Positions 23,866 through 33,242 are shown, counted from the first letter of the stretch. The stretch is DNA of 64,000 nt from Leptolyngbya ohadii IS1 (GCF_002215035.1 NZ_NKFP01000006.1:3687080-3751079), one strand, 5' to 3'. Translations and numbers: made by a program. Notes: generated by a model from the sequence alone, not told the origin.

Positions 23866-25713
23866 TTATTTCCACTTTAGCCCCATTCGATCGATGCGTC
23901 CCTTTGCTAAAGCGGTGTATCGCTTCAGATGGGTGAGCGGATTCAGATAGCGCCGAATCAACGTCGAAATATCGCTAATCTGATCGGGATTCGATCGCCA
24001 GATGCCCAAACTTTCCCCATCCCATTGACCATTAAGAAACAAATTCCGGCAGGCGCGACGCTGAATCTTGCCGCTGGGCGTTTTCGGCAAACCTCCGGGC
24101 TTCAGCAAAACGATCGCATAAACATCGACAAAATGTTCCTGAAATAATCGCCAGCGAATTAGCTCTGTGACTTCCCCAATCGAAACGCGATCGCGATAGC
24201 TGCGCTCCACTTCCTGAGCAATCACCAGGCGATCTTCGTTATTCACGGGCACAGAAAACGCTGCGCCGCTATTGGTACGAAAGGCAGGATGGCTCTCCTG
24301 TACCGTTTGTTCCAGGCGATCGGGGTATTGATTGAATCCCCAAAACACCATCACATCGTTCAGCCGTCCCGTAATAAACAGATTGCCGTCCTGCACAAAG
24401 CCCAGATCGCCCGTTTGCAGGAAAGTCCCTTCACTCAAATCCCCCTCTGCCAGGACTGCGCCGAAGGTCTGCTGCGTTAACTCCGGCTGATTCCAGTAGC
24501 CTTTGCCTAAACCCGAACCCGCTACCCAAATTTCGCCAACGCGATCTTCCGCACAGCGGATTTTTGTGACCGGATCGACAATCATCACTTTGCCGTCCAG
24601 CCAGGGTTGCCCACAGGACACCATCGATCGCGTCCGCTTCGCTTTCCCGTCTGCATCCACAATTTGATTTTTCTCCAGGGCAGCTTCATCGATCGTCTTC
24701 ACAATGGGCGGCTCATTCTTTTTGCCCCCTGTAATCAGCAGCGTCGCCTCCGCCATGCCGTAGCAGGGATAAAACGCCTCCCGCCGGAAACCGCATTCCG
24801 CAAATATTTCCGAGAAGCGATCGAGCGTCTCAATCCGGACGGGTTCTGCGCCCGTAAATGCCACCTCCCAGGAACTCAGATCAAGCTGCTGTCGCTGGGC
24901 ATCCGTCACCTGACGGCACAGCAAATCGTAGGCAAAGTTCGGTGCGCCGCTGGTGGTTGCTTTGTACTGCGAAATTGCCTGAAGCCAGCGCACGGGTTTC
25001 TGCACAAAGTCGATCGGCGACATCAGCACACAGGACGCCCCCAGGTAGATCGCTTGCAGCACATTTCCAATCAGCCCCATGTCATGAAACAGTGGCAGCC
25101 AGCCGACGCCGATCGATCGCTCCGTATGACCAAAGGCAAGCTGAAGCATTTTTTGATTCTGCATCAGACAGTCGTGGGTAATCATGACGCCCTTTGGCTT
25201 CCCCGTCGAGCCGGACGTGTATTGTAGAAACGCAAGCTGGTCAGGAGCGATCGCCTGCGGGTTCCAGTTAGCCTCAGCCGACGAGTTAGATAAATTGGCG
25301 GTAATTAGCCATTGCAAACTCTCATCCGGAAGCTGACCCTTGAGCCGATTCATCAGCGATTGAGTTGTTAATCCAATCGTCGCCTCCGCATCTTTACAGC
25401 GATCGGACAGTTCATAAGCCGCATGACGGTTGCGCGGTGGATGGCACGGCACTGCAATCACTCCCGCATACAAACAGCCCAGAAACGCAGCAATAAAATC
25501 GCTCGCTCCTTCGTAGGGATACACCAGCAACGCCCGACTTCCCACCGGAACAGTTTGACTCAGATGAGCCGCGATCGTCCGCGCCCGTCGATCGAGATCC
25601 GCATAGGTAATTCGCTCTGCCTCATTGCCTTCCTTCAGGAAAATAAAGGCATTATCCTGCGGTTGGGCTTGACCTCGGAGAGTGAGGAGATCGACCAGGG
25701 TGGATTGGGGCAT
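23866..25713 (-). CDS. Fatty acyl-AMP ligase (FAAL), free-standing
   Basis: This encodes 615 residues of the ANL adenylate-forming superfamily. Core motifs: LQYTSGSTGKPKGVMITH (A3), GWLPLFHDMGLIGNVLQ (the FAAL-type A4), CYGMAEATLLITGG (A5), TGDLGFVQDGNLFITGRLND (A7-A8) and LPKTPSGKIQRRACR (A10 lysine). The PLFHDMGLIG and GFNQYPDRLE stretches fit FAALs, which make acyl-adenylates and pass them to an acyl carrier protein instead of CoA. No acyl carrier protein, PKS or olefin synthase module is attached or adjacent, which is unusual; a phosphopantetheinyl transferase lies 18 kb away. It is convergent with the PaiB gene (24 bp) and divergent from a large membrane protein (43 bp), with which it may share a pathway. 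Confidence 0.87.
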   Translation of the reverse strand: MPQSTLVDLLTLRGQAQPQDNAFIFLKEGNEAERITYADLDRRARTIAAHLSQTVPVGSRALLVYPYEGASDFIAAFLGCLYAGVIAVPCHPPRNRHAAYELSDRCKDAEATIGLTTQSLMNRLKGQLPDESLQWLITANLSNSSAEANWNPQAIAPDQLAFLQYTSGSTGKPKGVMITHDCLMQNQKMLQLAFGHTERSIGVGWLPLFHDMGLIGNVLQAIYLGASCVLMSPIDFVQKPVRWLQAISQYKATTSGAPNFAYDLLCRQVTDAQRQQLDLSSWEVAFTGAEPVRIETLDRFSEIFAECGFRREAFYPCYGMAEATLLITGGKKNEPPIVKTIDEAALEKNQIVDADGKAKRTRSMVSCGQPWLDGKVMIVDPVTKIRCAEDRVGEIWVAGSGLGKGYWNQPELTQQTFGAVLAEGDLSEGTFLQTGDLGFVQDGNLFITGRLNDVMVFWGFNQYPDRLEQTVQESHPAFRTNSGAAFSVPVNNEDRLVIAQEVERSYRDRVSIGEVTELIRWRLFQEHFVDVYAIVLLKPGGLPKTPSGKIQRRACRNLFLNGQWDGESLGIWRSNPDQISDISTLIRRYLNPLTHLKRYTALAKGRIDRMGLKWK

Positions 25714-25756
25714 AAGGAATAATTCGTGGGACGATCGAAGTTAGTTTAGCGGGGAA

Positions 25757-27634
25757 GTGAATTTGGCGAAAGCAGCAGGAATTTCCAGGCGTTTAAACCA
25801 TCAGCTCAATCATCAGCGTGGAATATGGATCAGTCTACTGATTCCGCTCTGGTTTGGGCTGGTTTCCCTGGCGTATCGGCTCAGCCATCAGCTCATTGTG
25901 CAGGACGATCAGCGGCTCCATCTGGTTTGGCTTCAGCAGTGGATCGATCCGCAGCTTTTCCAGAATGATCTGATTGCCCGGTACTACCAGTCGATTCAGC
26001 CGATCGGCTTTCGGGCATTCTACTGGTTTGCCGCCCAAATTGGGATAGAGCCAGTGGTTCTTGCCGCTGTGCTGCCGCTCATCCTGGCTCTTATCAGCAG
26101 CTTCTTCCTGTATCGGCTTACTTTCCGCCTCTTGCCCCATCCGCTGGCACCGCTGATAGCCGTCCTGCTGTTCAATCAAAATATTTGGTGCAAAGACGAT
26201 CTGGTTTCCGCCTCACCGCGATCCTTTGCCTACCCGCTGCTTATCCTGTTTCTGGATGCGATCACCCGCTTTTCGGTCAATTCGTTGACTGCCCACAGCT
26301 CAAACGGTTCGGGAGTTCCTCAGAATTGGGGGGTTAGGGGGCAGTTCAGAATTCAGCAGTCTCCATTCGTTCTCGCGATCGCCTGTCTCCTCATCCTGAC
26401 CCTCCAGGGTTTGTTCTACCCCCAAATCATGCTGGTCTCGCTGGGCGTACTCTGGCTGCGGCTCCTCTCCTGGCGACAGGGCAAACTCCGCTTGAGCTGC
26501 GATCGGTTCGATTACGGATTAGCGAGCGCCGGACTGATGCTGACCGGAATCATCCTGCTGTTCTTCTCCCAAACTGCCAGCGAATTTGGCGACATCTTCA
26601 GCGCAGAACAGATGCGATCGATGCCCGAATTTTTGCCCGGAGGCAGGCGGGTTTATTTTGGAGTCAGTTCCCTGCGGTTCTGGTTTGCAGGCGCAAGCGG
26701 ACTGCGATTTCCTCTGTTTCCCCCCATTCTATGGGCAGCGGCCGGCTTACCGTTAATCTGTGCTTTCAAAAAGCGATCGGCTTCAGAACAGGTAAGCTCC
26801 CCCAGACCCGAAATTACTGTTCTCGCCCAAGTTCTCCTCGCCCAGGTCATCCTCGCCTCGATCGGACTATTTGCCCTCGCCCATCTCACCTTCCCGCTGC
26901 TGTACCTTCCCAGTCGCTACACCTTCTACAGCTCTAGAGTCGTCCTGCCGATCGCCGCTGGAATCACTCTGACGATTTTGATCGATCGCTTCTGGCAGTG
27001 GCTCCGCCTCCGAAAAACAATCGGTCTAACCCTGCGCGAGCGAATGCTGACTAACCTCGTAGCGCTATTGGCGATCGTCGTCGTGATAGTGCCCGCGATG
27101 CCGCCGCTATTTCTTTCCAATCAGGGCTGGATTACGGGTACGGAAAGCAAGCTCTACTCCTTCCTGTCAGCCCAACCCGAATCTAGCGTGATCGCCTCTG
27201 TAGCCAATGTAACAGACAATATTCCTGCCTTCTCGCAGCGATCGGTCTTATTTAGTCCAGAACTAGCAATGCCCTACCATGCTAATTTCTATCAGCAAAT
27301 GCAGCAGCGAATAACCGATATCATTCAGGCACAGTACAGCCAGAACTTATCAACTGTTAAATCGGTGATTGAGAAATACAAAATCGATCTATGGATTGTC
27401 GAATCAGAAAGTTTCAATTCGGATTACTTATTGTCGCAATCCTGGTTAATGAATAGCTCCATGCGATCGATTGTACAGATAGCAAGTACAGCTCTTCAGC
27501 AACAGGAATCCTTTGTTCTGAGGGAGCTGAGCCAGCAATGTACGGTTTTCTCTGAGGGCTTGCATTCCGTTATAGATGCGGATTGTATTTTGCAACACTC
27601 AATTTCGCAGCGCCCAAACGGCATGAATTCCTAA
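25757..27634 (+). CDS. Large polytopic membrane protein, family not recognised
   Basis: This encodes 625 residues from GTG 25757. Roughly ten hydrophobic segments can be picked out (WISLLIPLWFGLVSLAYRL, VLAAVLPLILALISSFFLY, PFVLAIACLLILTLQG, LASAGLMLTGIILLFF, QVLLAQVILASIGLFALA, NLVALLAIVVVIVPAMPPLF). An early acidic loop (IVQDDQRLH) and the overall plan recall GT-C glycosyltransferases and related polyprenyl-sugar transferases, but I cannot name a family. The C-terminal ~170 residues after the last helix look soluble. A G-rich interspersed-repeat-like stretch (AATTGGGGGGTTAGGGG, 26324-26340) lies in a loop between two helices and is flanked by TCAGAATT direct repeats. It is divergent from the FAAL gene. 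Confidence 0.6.
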   Translation: MNLAKAAGISRRLNHQLNHQRGIWISLLIPLWFGLVSLAYRLSHQLIVQDDQRLHLVWLQQWIDPQLFQNDLIARYYQSIQPIGFRAFYWFAAQIGIEPVVLAAVLPLILALISSFFLYRLTFRLLPHPLAPLIAVLLFNQNIWCKDDLVSASPRSFAYPLLILFLDAITRFSVNSLTAHSSNGSGVPQNWGVRGQFRIQQSPFVLAIACLLILTLQGLFYPQIMLVSLGVLWLRLLSWRQGKLRLSCDRFDYGLASAGLMLTGIILLFFSQTASEFGDIFSAEQMRSMPEFLPGGRRVYFGVSSLRFWFAGASGLRFPLFPPILWAAAGLPLICAFKKRSASEQVSSPRPEITVLAQVLLAQVILASIGLFALAHLTFPLLYLPSRYTFYSSRVVLPIAAGITLTILIDRFWQWLRLRKTIGLTLRERMLTNLVALLAIVVVIVPAMPPLFLSNQGWITGTESKLYSFLSAQPESSVIASVANVTDNIPAFSQRSVLFSPELAMPYHANFYQQMQQRITDIIQAQYSQNLSTVKSVIEKYKIDLWIVESESFNSDYLLSQSWLMNSSMRSIVQIASTALQQQESFVLRELSQQCTVFSEGLHSVIDADCILQHSISQRPNGMNS

Positions 27635-28268
27635 ACGATCTCCTTAGCCCCTAAAAAACGATTGAGGATGAGTCCTCACGAACTCTGCCCTGCGACAGAA
27701 GCAGAGGGGATCGGAGCAGTCCCCGTAGTTCCACAGACGAGCTTTATAAAGACGATCGACCCGCTCGGAAAGTTGCGTCCGACACCTCCGTAGATTCGCC
27801 AAGATCGCCACCTGTAAACTTCAACAAACATAACAAAAATTGCCCTTAAAACCAGTCTCCCAATGCAGAAATCCTGTGTTAGGCTAATACTGAGGAATTT
27901 CAAAAATTCATTCAACCGTTACAACGAACTGGCTACCAGAGCTAGTTCTACTTCGCTTCGCTGATGTACCCAATAAACGTCTGTGCAGTATCGTCTTTCA
28001 TGCGAAAGGTCGTTAGAAGCACGGAGTTTTAGATAGCTAAACCTAGCATTCAGATTTTCTGAAGGTAAGTCATGTCCCTGGATATAAATACTGGGACGAG
28101 TTTAGGTTTAGTGTCAGAAAGCAAGTAGTTCCAATTAACCTGGTTTTGCTGTCTGCTGCTTGTGCAAGCCGTGCAAGTGAGCGATCGGTTTGTCTGTATT
28201 TTCTTCATTCTGTGAGTGGTAACACTCAAAGCTATTTCCGTATCTTTATTTCTAACTGACACCGTCCT
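27635..28268. other. 634-bp intergenic region upstream of a 33-residue membrane peptide gene
   Basis: There is no convincing coding frame longer than ~80 codons, and those present show no family signature. A 6-bp inverted repeat TGAGTG-GTAA-CACTCA (28213-28228) lies 41 bp before the small gene and could be an operator or an mRNA hairpin. Confidence 0.55.
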
Positions 28269-28370
28269 ATGACTTACGATTCTATTCCGCTCATTATTCC
28301 GGTACTGGCAACAGGGTATCTACTCGCAGTGTATTTACTGCTGCGCTTAGCTCAGCGTTCTCGCGCATAG
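28269..28370 (+). CDS. Putative 33-residue single-pass membrane peptide
   Basis: ATG 28269 opens 33 codons ending at TAG 28368-28370. The product is one hydrophobic helix (IPLIIPVLATGYLLAVYLLLRLA) with a short acidic N-terminus (MTYDS) and a basic tail (RLAQRSRA), the look of the tiny subunits of photosynthetic or respiratory complexes. I compared it mentally with PetG/L/M/N, PsbI to PsbZ and PsaI/J/M and it matches none. No clear Shine-Dalgarno lies upstream. Support for it being real: a hairpin terminator-like sequence follows 56 bp later, and a 634-bp region upstream holds nothing else. It could also be fortuitous. Confidence 0.45.
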   Translation: MTYDSIPLIIPVLATGYLLAVYLLLRLAQRSRA

Positions 28371-28426
28371 AAAATCTGCTGAATCCATACCAAATCTCTG
28401 TCAGGAAAAATTCTGTCAAAAAACTG

Positions 28427-28444
28427 GGGCGAGCCTTCTCGCCC
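28427..28444. terminator. Hairpin between the small membrane peptide gene and murI
   Basis: GGGCGAG (28427-28433) pairs perfectly with CTCGCCC (28438-28444) across a 4-nt loop. It is between two convergent genes. The following sequence is only moderately T-rich. Confidence 0.55.
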
Positions 28445-28484
28445 TAATCTGTTCGACAACGTGATCGCTTAGTTCCAATTCAGT

Positions 28485-29366
28485 CTAGTCCGCCAGTTCC
28501 AGCGACATTAACTGCTTCGCCAGTGTTGCCACATCAATCTGCTCAACGATCGGCAAGCAACCCAGCCACTGTACCGAGAGCTGGGCAAAGGCTTCTGGAC
28601 AACCGCTGACACAGAACTGAGTCGGCATTGCCGTGCGCGTGCTTCGTAGACCGAGCATTTCTAGCTCCTTTGACGCTGCCCGTACCAGATAGGCTGCCGG
28701 GTCAATCAATCGAACCGATCGCGGCAGGATAGATTTTAGCACGGGTGCCAGGTGCGGGTAGTGCGTACAGCCGTACACCAGCGTATCAATTTGCTGTTCC
28801 AGCAGCGGCGCGAGGTAGGTCTTGGCAACCTGGCGGGTATAGGGGTCGTGAATCCGGTTCTGCTCAATCAGCGGCACAAACTCAGGACAGCCCTGCTGCC
28901 AGACTTCAATATCCGGGTTAATTTCCTGGATTGCACGTCGATAGGCGTTGCTGGCTGCCGTAGCAGGGGTTGAGATTACGCCAATGCGTCGCCCGTGCTG
29001 AACAGCGGCTCTGGCTCCTGGCAGAATCACCCCCAGGATGGGAATGTCAAACTCCTGCTGCACCTGTTCCAACACCAGCGCAGAACTCGTGTTGCAAGCC
29101 ATAATTACCATTTTGACGCCCTGCTGCTGCATCCAGAGCATGATCTCTCTGACAAATTGCAGGATTTCCGCCTGGGTGCGCGTACCGTAGGGCAGTCGAG
29201 CCGTGTCGCCAAAATAAAGAATCGATTCGTTGGGCAACTGTCGATACAGTTCTCGCAGCACCGTTAAACCACCCACCCCACTATCAAACACACCAATCCG
29301 GGCACGTTGCCGATCGTTGATTTGAATTTGGGTCACAGGCTGAACAGAGGATTGCGGGAATGTCAT
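28485..29366 (-). CDS. murI: Glutamate racemase
   Basis: This enzyme supplies D-glutamate for peptidoglycan by cofactor-independent racemisation. Both catalytic cysteines are present: MACNTSSALV and VYGCTHYPHLAPVL, with the N-terminal IGVFDSGVGGLTVLREL and a conserved ILYFGDTARLPYG. ATG 29366 gives 293 residues, near the family norm; the frame is open with another ATG at 29450, but the extra 28 residues are Ser/Pro/Gln-rich and look non-conserved. No ribosome site resolves this. It is alone, divergent in function from its neighbours, 193 bp downstream of the antiporter gene on the same strand. Confidence 0.93.
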   Translation of the reverse strand: MTFPQSSVQPVTQIQINDRQRARIGVFDSGVGGLTVLRELYRQLPNESILYFGDTARLPYGTRTQAEILQFVREIMLWMQQQGVKMVIMACNTSSALVLEQVQQEFDIPILGVILPGARAAVQHGRRIGVISTPATAASNAYRRAIQEINPDIEVWQQGCPEFVPLIEQNRIHDPYTRQVAKTYLAPLLEQQIDTLVYGCTHYPHLAPVLKSILPRSVRLIDPAAYLVRAASKELEMLGLRSTRTAMPTQFCVSGCPEAFAQLSVQWLGCLPIVEQIDVATLAKQLMSLELAD

Positions 29367-29643
29367 AGGGTGGGATGGGCTTAGGGAAACCTGAGGCAGG
29401 GACGGCTCAGTCTGCTCTTTCTGAACGGAAGTTGGAATCAAAGGTTTCATCCGGGAAGTGCGGTAAAAAAGAGAGCGTTAGCTTAAAGGTCATCAGCGTG
29501 AGTCAGCAGGTGCGAGGAGGTTAAGACGGTTTATATAATAGACGCTACGGATAGCGTTGGATTAGTGACAAAACGTAATCTTACTGTACAGCTAGCGTAC
29601 CAAACGATACGAGAATACCACCTGTGAAGCAAACTGGCAGATT

Positions 29644-31089
29644 TTAACGCGAGTCTTGCACCGACTCCTGACTGCCCGTCTCAGCGATCGCTTCTGCCGC
29701 AGGTTCAGCAGAGGGCATCTGAAAGGCAAGCCGCAGCAACGGCGGAGCCACAAAGGTCGTCAGAATAACCATCACAATAATGGCGGCATTCAGCGATTCC
29801 GAAAGAACACCTGTAGCAGATCCTACGCCAGCAAACACTAGCCCTACTTCCCCCCGTGGAATCATTCCAATCCCGATCGCCAGTCGATTAATTCCCGGTT
29901 GCCCGAAAACTGCCAGCCCCGTGACAATCTTGCCGATGATGGCAACGACCACCAGGAACGCGGCGATGATCAGCCCTTCCCGGTTGCCAGGATCAAAGGG
30001 ATTCAGCACGCTCACATCAGTTTTCGCCCCGACAACGACAAAGAAGATCGGCACAAAGATATCGGCGATCGGGATCACCTGCTCGCTAATGTCGTGTTGC
30101 TTTTCCGTTTCCGCCAGAATTAGTCCGGCAGCGAATGATCCAAGAATTGCCTCAAGCTGAATCGCAGCTCCCAGATATGCCAGCACCAGCGCAAAGGTCA
30201 TTGCAGGCAGGATGAGCTTGCCGCGGGTTTGAATGTTCTCTGTCAACGCCACAAAATAGGGACTCAGCAGCCGCCCCAGGAAGATTGCGCCAATCAGAAA
30301 AACGCAGGCTCCCACAATTAAATAGATGACGTTGCCAACCTGAATTTCTCCCGTCTTTGCCAAACTTGCCACGACCGCCAGCACAATAATGCCCAGCACG
30401 TCATCCAAGACCGCTGCGCCAATGATAATCTGCCCTTCGCGAGTGGTGAGCCGCTGGATCTCGGCAAGCACTTTGGCGGTAATTCCAATACTGGTAGCGG
30501 TCAAGGCTGCCCCGGCAAACACGGCAGGAATCGCAGGAACCCCAAACAGCAGAATTAAGCCCGCCGTGCCGATCGCAAAGGGAACCGCAACCCCAACCAC
30601 CGCAACCACCGCAGCCTGCGGACCCACCTTAATCAATTCCTTGAGATCGGATTCCAGTCCGATTTCAAACAGCAGGATAATCACCCCCAACTCCGACAGG
30701 ACAGAGATGACTTCGCTAATGCCAGAGGCAACGGCAGGGGTCTGCTCTGGAGTCAGTCCCGATGTGGATTGCAGGAAGTCCAGAATTAACGAATTCCAGG
30801 TCTGATCGCCTGCTTGCGGAAACACCAGCAGGTTGAATGCCGAAATGCCCACCACCACCCCGCCAATCAATTCTCCCAGGACGGGCGGCAGGTTCAGACG
30901 GGCACAGAATTCGCCAATCAGCTTGGATGCTAAGTAAATGATTACCAGGCTCAGCAGCACTCCCGCCAGAATCAGCGGGGCATTTTCCGCATCCGGTTCA
31001 GAAGCCGATGCCAGAAGCGGAACCGAAAGCCTAGAGAAGTCAGAAATTGCCCAAGCCGCGTAGTCAACCATGCCGTTGGCAGAACTCAT
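29644..31089 (-). CDS. CPA2-family Na+/H+ (or K+/H+) antiporter
   Basis: This encodes 481 residues with about 12-13 membrane segments. The ion-binding double aspartate of electrogenic antiporters is visible in IIGAAVLDDVLGIIVLAVV, and the first signature is GVLLSLVIIYLASKLIGEFCARLNLPPVLGELIGGVVVGI. Other conserved spots are ALTATSIGITAKVLAEI and GMIPRGEVGLVFAGVG. DD (rather than a single D) suggests electrogenic Na+/H+ exchange as in NapA, but specificity cannot be fixed. The C-terminus is short, without a TrkA-N regulatory domain. It is probably in the plasma or thylakoid membrane. Upstream lies the Nit-type amidase (71 bp). Confidence 0.88.
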   Translation of the reverse strand: MSSANGMVDYAAWAISDFSRLSVPLLASASEPDAENAPLILAGVLLSLVIIYLASKLIGEFCARLNLPPVLGELIGGVVVGISAFNLLVFPQAGDQTWNSLILDFLQSTSGLTPEQTPAVASGISEVISVLSELGVIILLFEIGLESDLKELIKVGPQAAVVAVVGVAVPFAIGTAGLILLFGVPAIPAVFAGAALTATSIGITAKVLAEIQRLTTREGQIIIGAAVLDDVLGIIVLAVVASLAKTGEIQVGNVIYLIVGACVFLIGAIFLGRLLSPYFVALTENIQTRGKLILPAMTFALVLAYLGAAIQLEAILGSFAAGLILAETEKQHDISEQVIPIADIFVPIFFVVVGAKTDVSVLNPFDPGNREGLIIAAFLVVVAIIGKIVTGLAVFGQPGINRLAIGIGMIPRGEVGLVFAGVGSATGVLSESLNAAIIVMVILTTFVAPPLLRLAFQMPSAEPAAEAIAETGSQESVQDSR

Positions 31090-31160
31090 CCAGTCTACTC
31101 TACATGGTTCTTCACATCTTGCAAAATAGCTGTGTGACGGATATGAGGAAATGTAGACGA

Positions 31161-31973
31161 CTAAACAAACACCCGATGATTTAAAGAAGGCATTTGCCGC
31201 CGAACCTGTTCCAGACGGGCTGGCTCGATCGCCGCCAAAGCAATTCCCGGCTGATCCCCCGCATCGGACAAAATAATACCCCAGGGGTCAATAATTACAG
31301 CGTGTCCGTGGGACTGACGCATCGCGTTGTGTTTTCCAGTTTGGGCAGGCGCAATCACGTAGCAGGTATTTTCGATCGCCCTTGCCTGAAGCAGCACCTG
31401 CCAGTGATCTTTTCCGGTGTACGCCGTAAATGCAGCGGGGACAAACAGCACCTCCGCACCCATCTGGGAAAGGTGGCGGTAGAGTTCAGGGAAGCGAACG
31501 TCGTAGCAAACCGAAAGTCCGAGATGTCCCAGTTCCTTTGATGGATAAACGGGCGGCAGACGCATTCCGGCAAGCACAGCTTTGGATTCCTGGTAAGTGT
31601 TGCCATCCGGTAGATTCACGTCAAACAAATGCACCTTTTCATAGCGGGACAGTTCTTCGCCGCTGCTGCCCACCAAGAGAGCCGTATTGTAAACTTTGCC
31701 TGTTTCGCTGGGCACTGGGAAGCCCCCACCCAGGAGGGTAATCTGATAGCGTTGTGCCATCGTCTTCAGGAATTTCTCGCTCCGCTGAGCGATCGTCTCT
31801 GCCTGGTCAAGTTTGGCCTGCTCATCTCCCAGAAACGAGAAGTTTTCAGGCAAACAAACGAGTTCTGCCCCCTGCCGCACTGCCAAATCAATTAGATCTT
31901 CTGCCTGTGCCAGATTTTTCTCCAGATCTGGCTGACTGTTCATTTGCACTGCCGCAGCAAGGTAGGACTTCAT
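31161..31973 (-). CDS. Carbon-nitrogen hydrolase, Nit1/Nit2-like amidase
   Basis: This encodes 270 residues of the nitrilase superfamily with the full Glu-Lys-Cys triad: LVCLPENFSFL, SRYEKVHLFDVNLPDG and LGLSVCYDVRFPELYRHL. The IVDP-like IIDPWGIILSDAGD and the CYVIAPAQTGKH stretch match the branch that includes deaminated-glutathione amidase and omega-amidase, which repair or recycle deaminated glutathione and 2-oxoglutaramate. It is cytoplasmic. It runs in the same direction as the antiporter, 71 bp upstream of it, but the functions are unrelated. Confidence 0.86.
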   Translation of the reverse strand: MKSYLAAAVQMNSQPDLEKNLAQAEDLIDLAVRQGAELVCLPENFSFLGDEQAKLDQAETIAQRSEKFLKTMAQRYQITLLGGGFPVPSETGKVYNTALLVGSSGEELSRYEKVHLFDVNLPDGNTYQESKAVLAGMRLPPVYPSKELGHLGLSVCYDVRFPELYRHLSQMGAEVLFVPAAFTAYTGKDHWQVLLQARAIENTCYVIAPAQTGKHNAMRQSHGHAVIIDPWGIILSDAGDQPGIALAAIEPARLEQVRRQMPSLNHRVFV

Positions 31974-32696
31974 AAAAATAACCAGTTCGTCACGATGATT
32001 GGGTGGGGATCGCCCGGATATCCTCAGTTTAATTGGTTTACGGAGCCAATTAACGGGGGTTGTAATGATTTCAAACTTCGGATTTCCAACGATAGAGGGA
32101 TGCGGTGAGCCGGAGCGAGTTCCCGTTTTGCTAATAGATTACCCCCGCTAGGCAAGGAGTTTACAAAACCTGTAATCCTAACCTGCCCTGGATAAAGTCC
32201 CAGTGAAATCTGATCGCAGCCCATTTGCGAAGCTCCATCCATCGGGTTTAATCTAATTATGTTTCGCTAGGGCAGGGTTAAATCGTGCATCTTGACCTGC
32301 CTCAGCCGCAGAAAGCCCCCCCACCCAGCCTTTTCAGTGAAAGCTCATCACTGAAGGCACAGCATCAAAAGACTATCGCTAATAAAAGCGAGGCAAACCA
32401 GGGAAGCCAATCCTTCGCCCTCAGCATCCGTCTTAGAAGTCACTATGATCGACTTGAGAGACTTAGATAGGGCAGAAGCCGAAAGCACCGCATCACCAAT
32501 TGAATAGCTCAACACCCCTGAATCAGGAGACAGCAAGCTAGCCTACCTATTTTTGGGCTAGGTTCCGTTCGTTCATTGTGCCCATCTAGCTCGATGCCGC
32601 TGCGTTCTTGTCAAGGCTCGACGTTTAGACTGCCACCATCAGGAAGTATGCAATCTGCGCCAGCATCCCTGGCTTTAACCTGTGGTTGTTCAGATT
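31974..32696. other. 723-bp intergenic region upstream of the FHA gene
   Basis: I find no gene with a family signature. A CAGTG...CACTG inverted repeat in the context CCTTTTCAGTG/CACTGAAGG lies near 32330-32360 and could be a structured RNA, but nothing identifies a known ncRNA. The promoters of the divergent amidase and FHA genes should be here. Confidence 0.5.
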
Positions 32697-33242
32697 ATGA
32701 GTAAGATGTCAAACCTGACTCCCTCTACTGCCTTTTTGCGTCCATTAGAATTTCTTCAGCAGCACCCATCCTTATTTGATGCTGTTCTGGCAGACTGCAA
32801 TTATGCCCTCAATGAGGTGTCGCGGCTCATGCAGCCTGCGCTGACTGCCATTGAGCGCTGCCAGCGAACCCCTTACTACATTCAAGCCTTCACGATCGGC
32901 AACACGCGCTTCTTAATGACAAACGCAGCAGAGCAGATGAGCGAAATTACGCCCAATGCTTTGACCTGGATTATTGGTCGCAGTCCCGCCTGTGGCATTT
33001 CAGTCTCCCATCGCACCGTGTCCCGCTGTCATGCCGTCATTGGGTACCATCCAATCCATGAGTTCTACATCACGGACTTAAGCAGCAGCAACGGTACCAG
33101 AGTCAATCATCGGCAGCTTGTCCCCTCAGAACAATATCGGCTACAGGATGGCGACCTGTTGCAGTTGGGCGGACTGCGACTTGAGTTTCTAATGGCGGCT
33201 CAGGACAGAATAGCAACGATCGATGAATCGACCTGCTACTAA
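32697..33242 (+). CDS. FHA domain protein
   Basis: This encodes 181 residues from ATG 32697 (another ATG at 32706 and a GTG at 32682 are in frame). A ~75-residue N-terminal helical region precedes an FHA domain (~95-175) with the phosphothreonine-binding core: IIGRSPACGISVSHRTVSRCHAVI, then FYITDLSSSNGTRVN. FHA domains bind phosphothreonine peptides made by Ser/Thr kinases, so it is probably an adaptor in such a pathway. No kinase or phosphatase is next to it; the RsbU-type PP2C is 10 kb away. A strong bidirectional terminator follows. Confidence 0.82.
   Translation: MSKMSNLTPSTAFLRPLEFLQQHPSLFDAVLADCNYALNEVSRLMQPALTAIERCQRTPYYIQAFTIGNTRFLMTNAAEQMSEITPNALTWIIGRSPACGISVSHRTVSRCHAVIGYHPIHEFYITDLSSSNGTRVNHRQLVPSEQYRLQDGDLLQLGGLRLEFLMAAQDRIATIDESTCY

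Noticed and set aside
24607-25227. 206-codon open frame antisense to the FAAL gene
   Set aside because: No motif or start signal; the opposite strand has all FAAL motifs.
27676-28262. Two short minus-strand frames (79 and 70 codons) before the small membrane peptide
   Set aside because: No ribosome site, no hydrophobic or domain signal, and unlikely composition; better regarded as non-coding.
32285-32470. 61-codon frame upstream of the FHA gene
   Set aside because: No start signal and biased random-looking composition; overlaps a possible RNA hairpin region.
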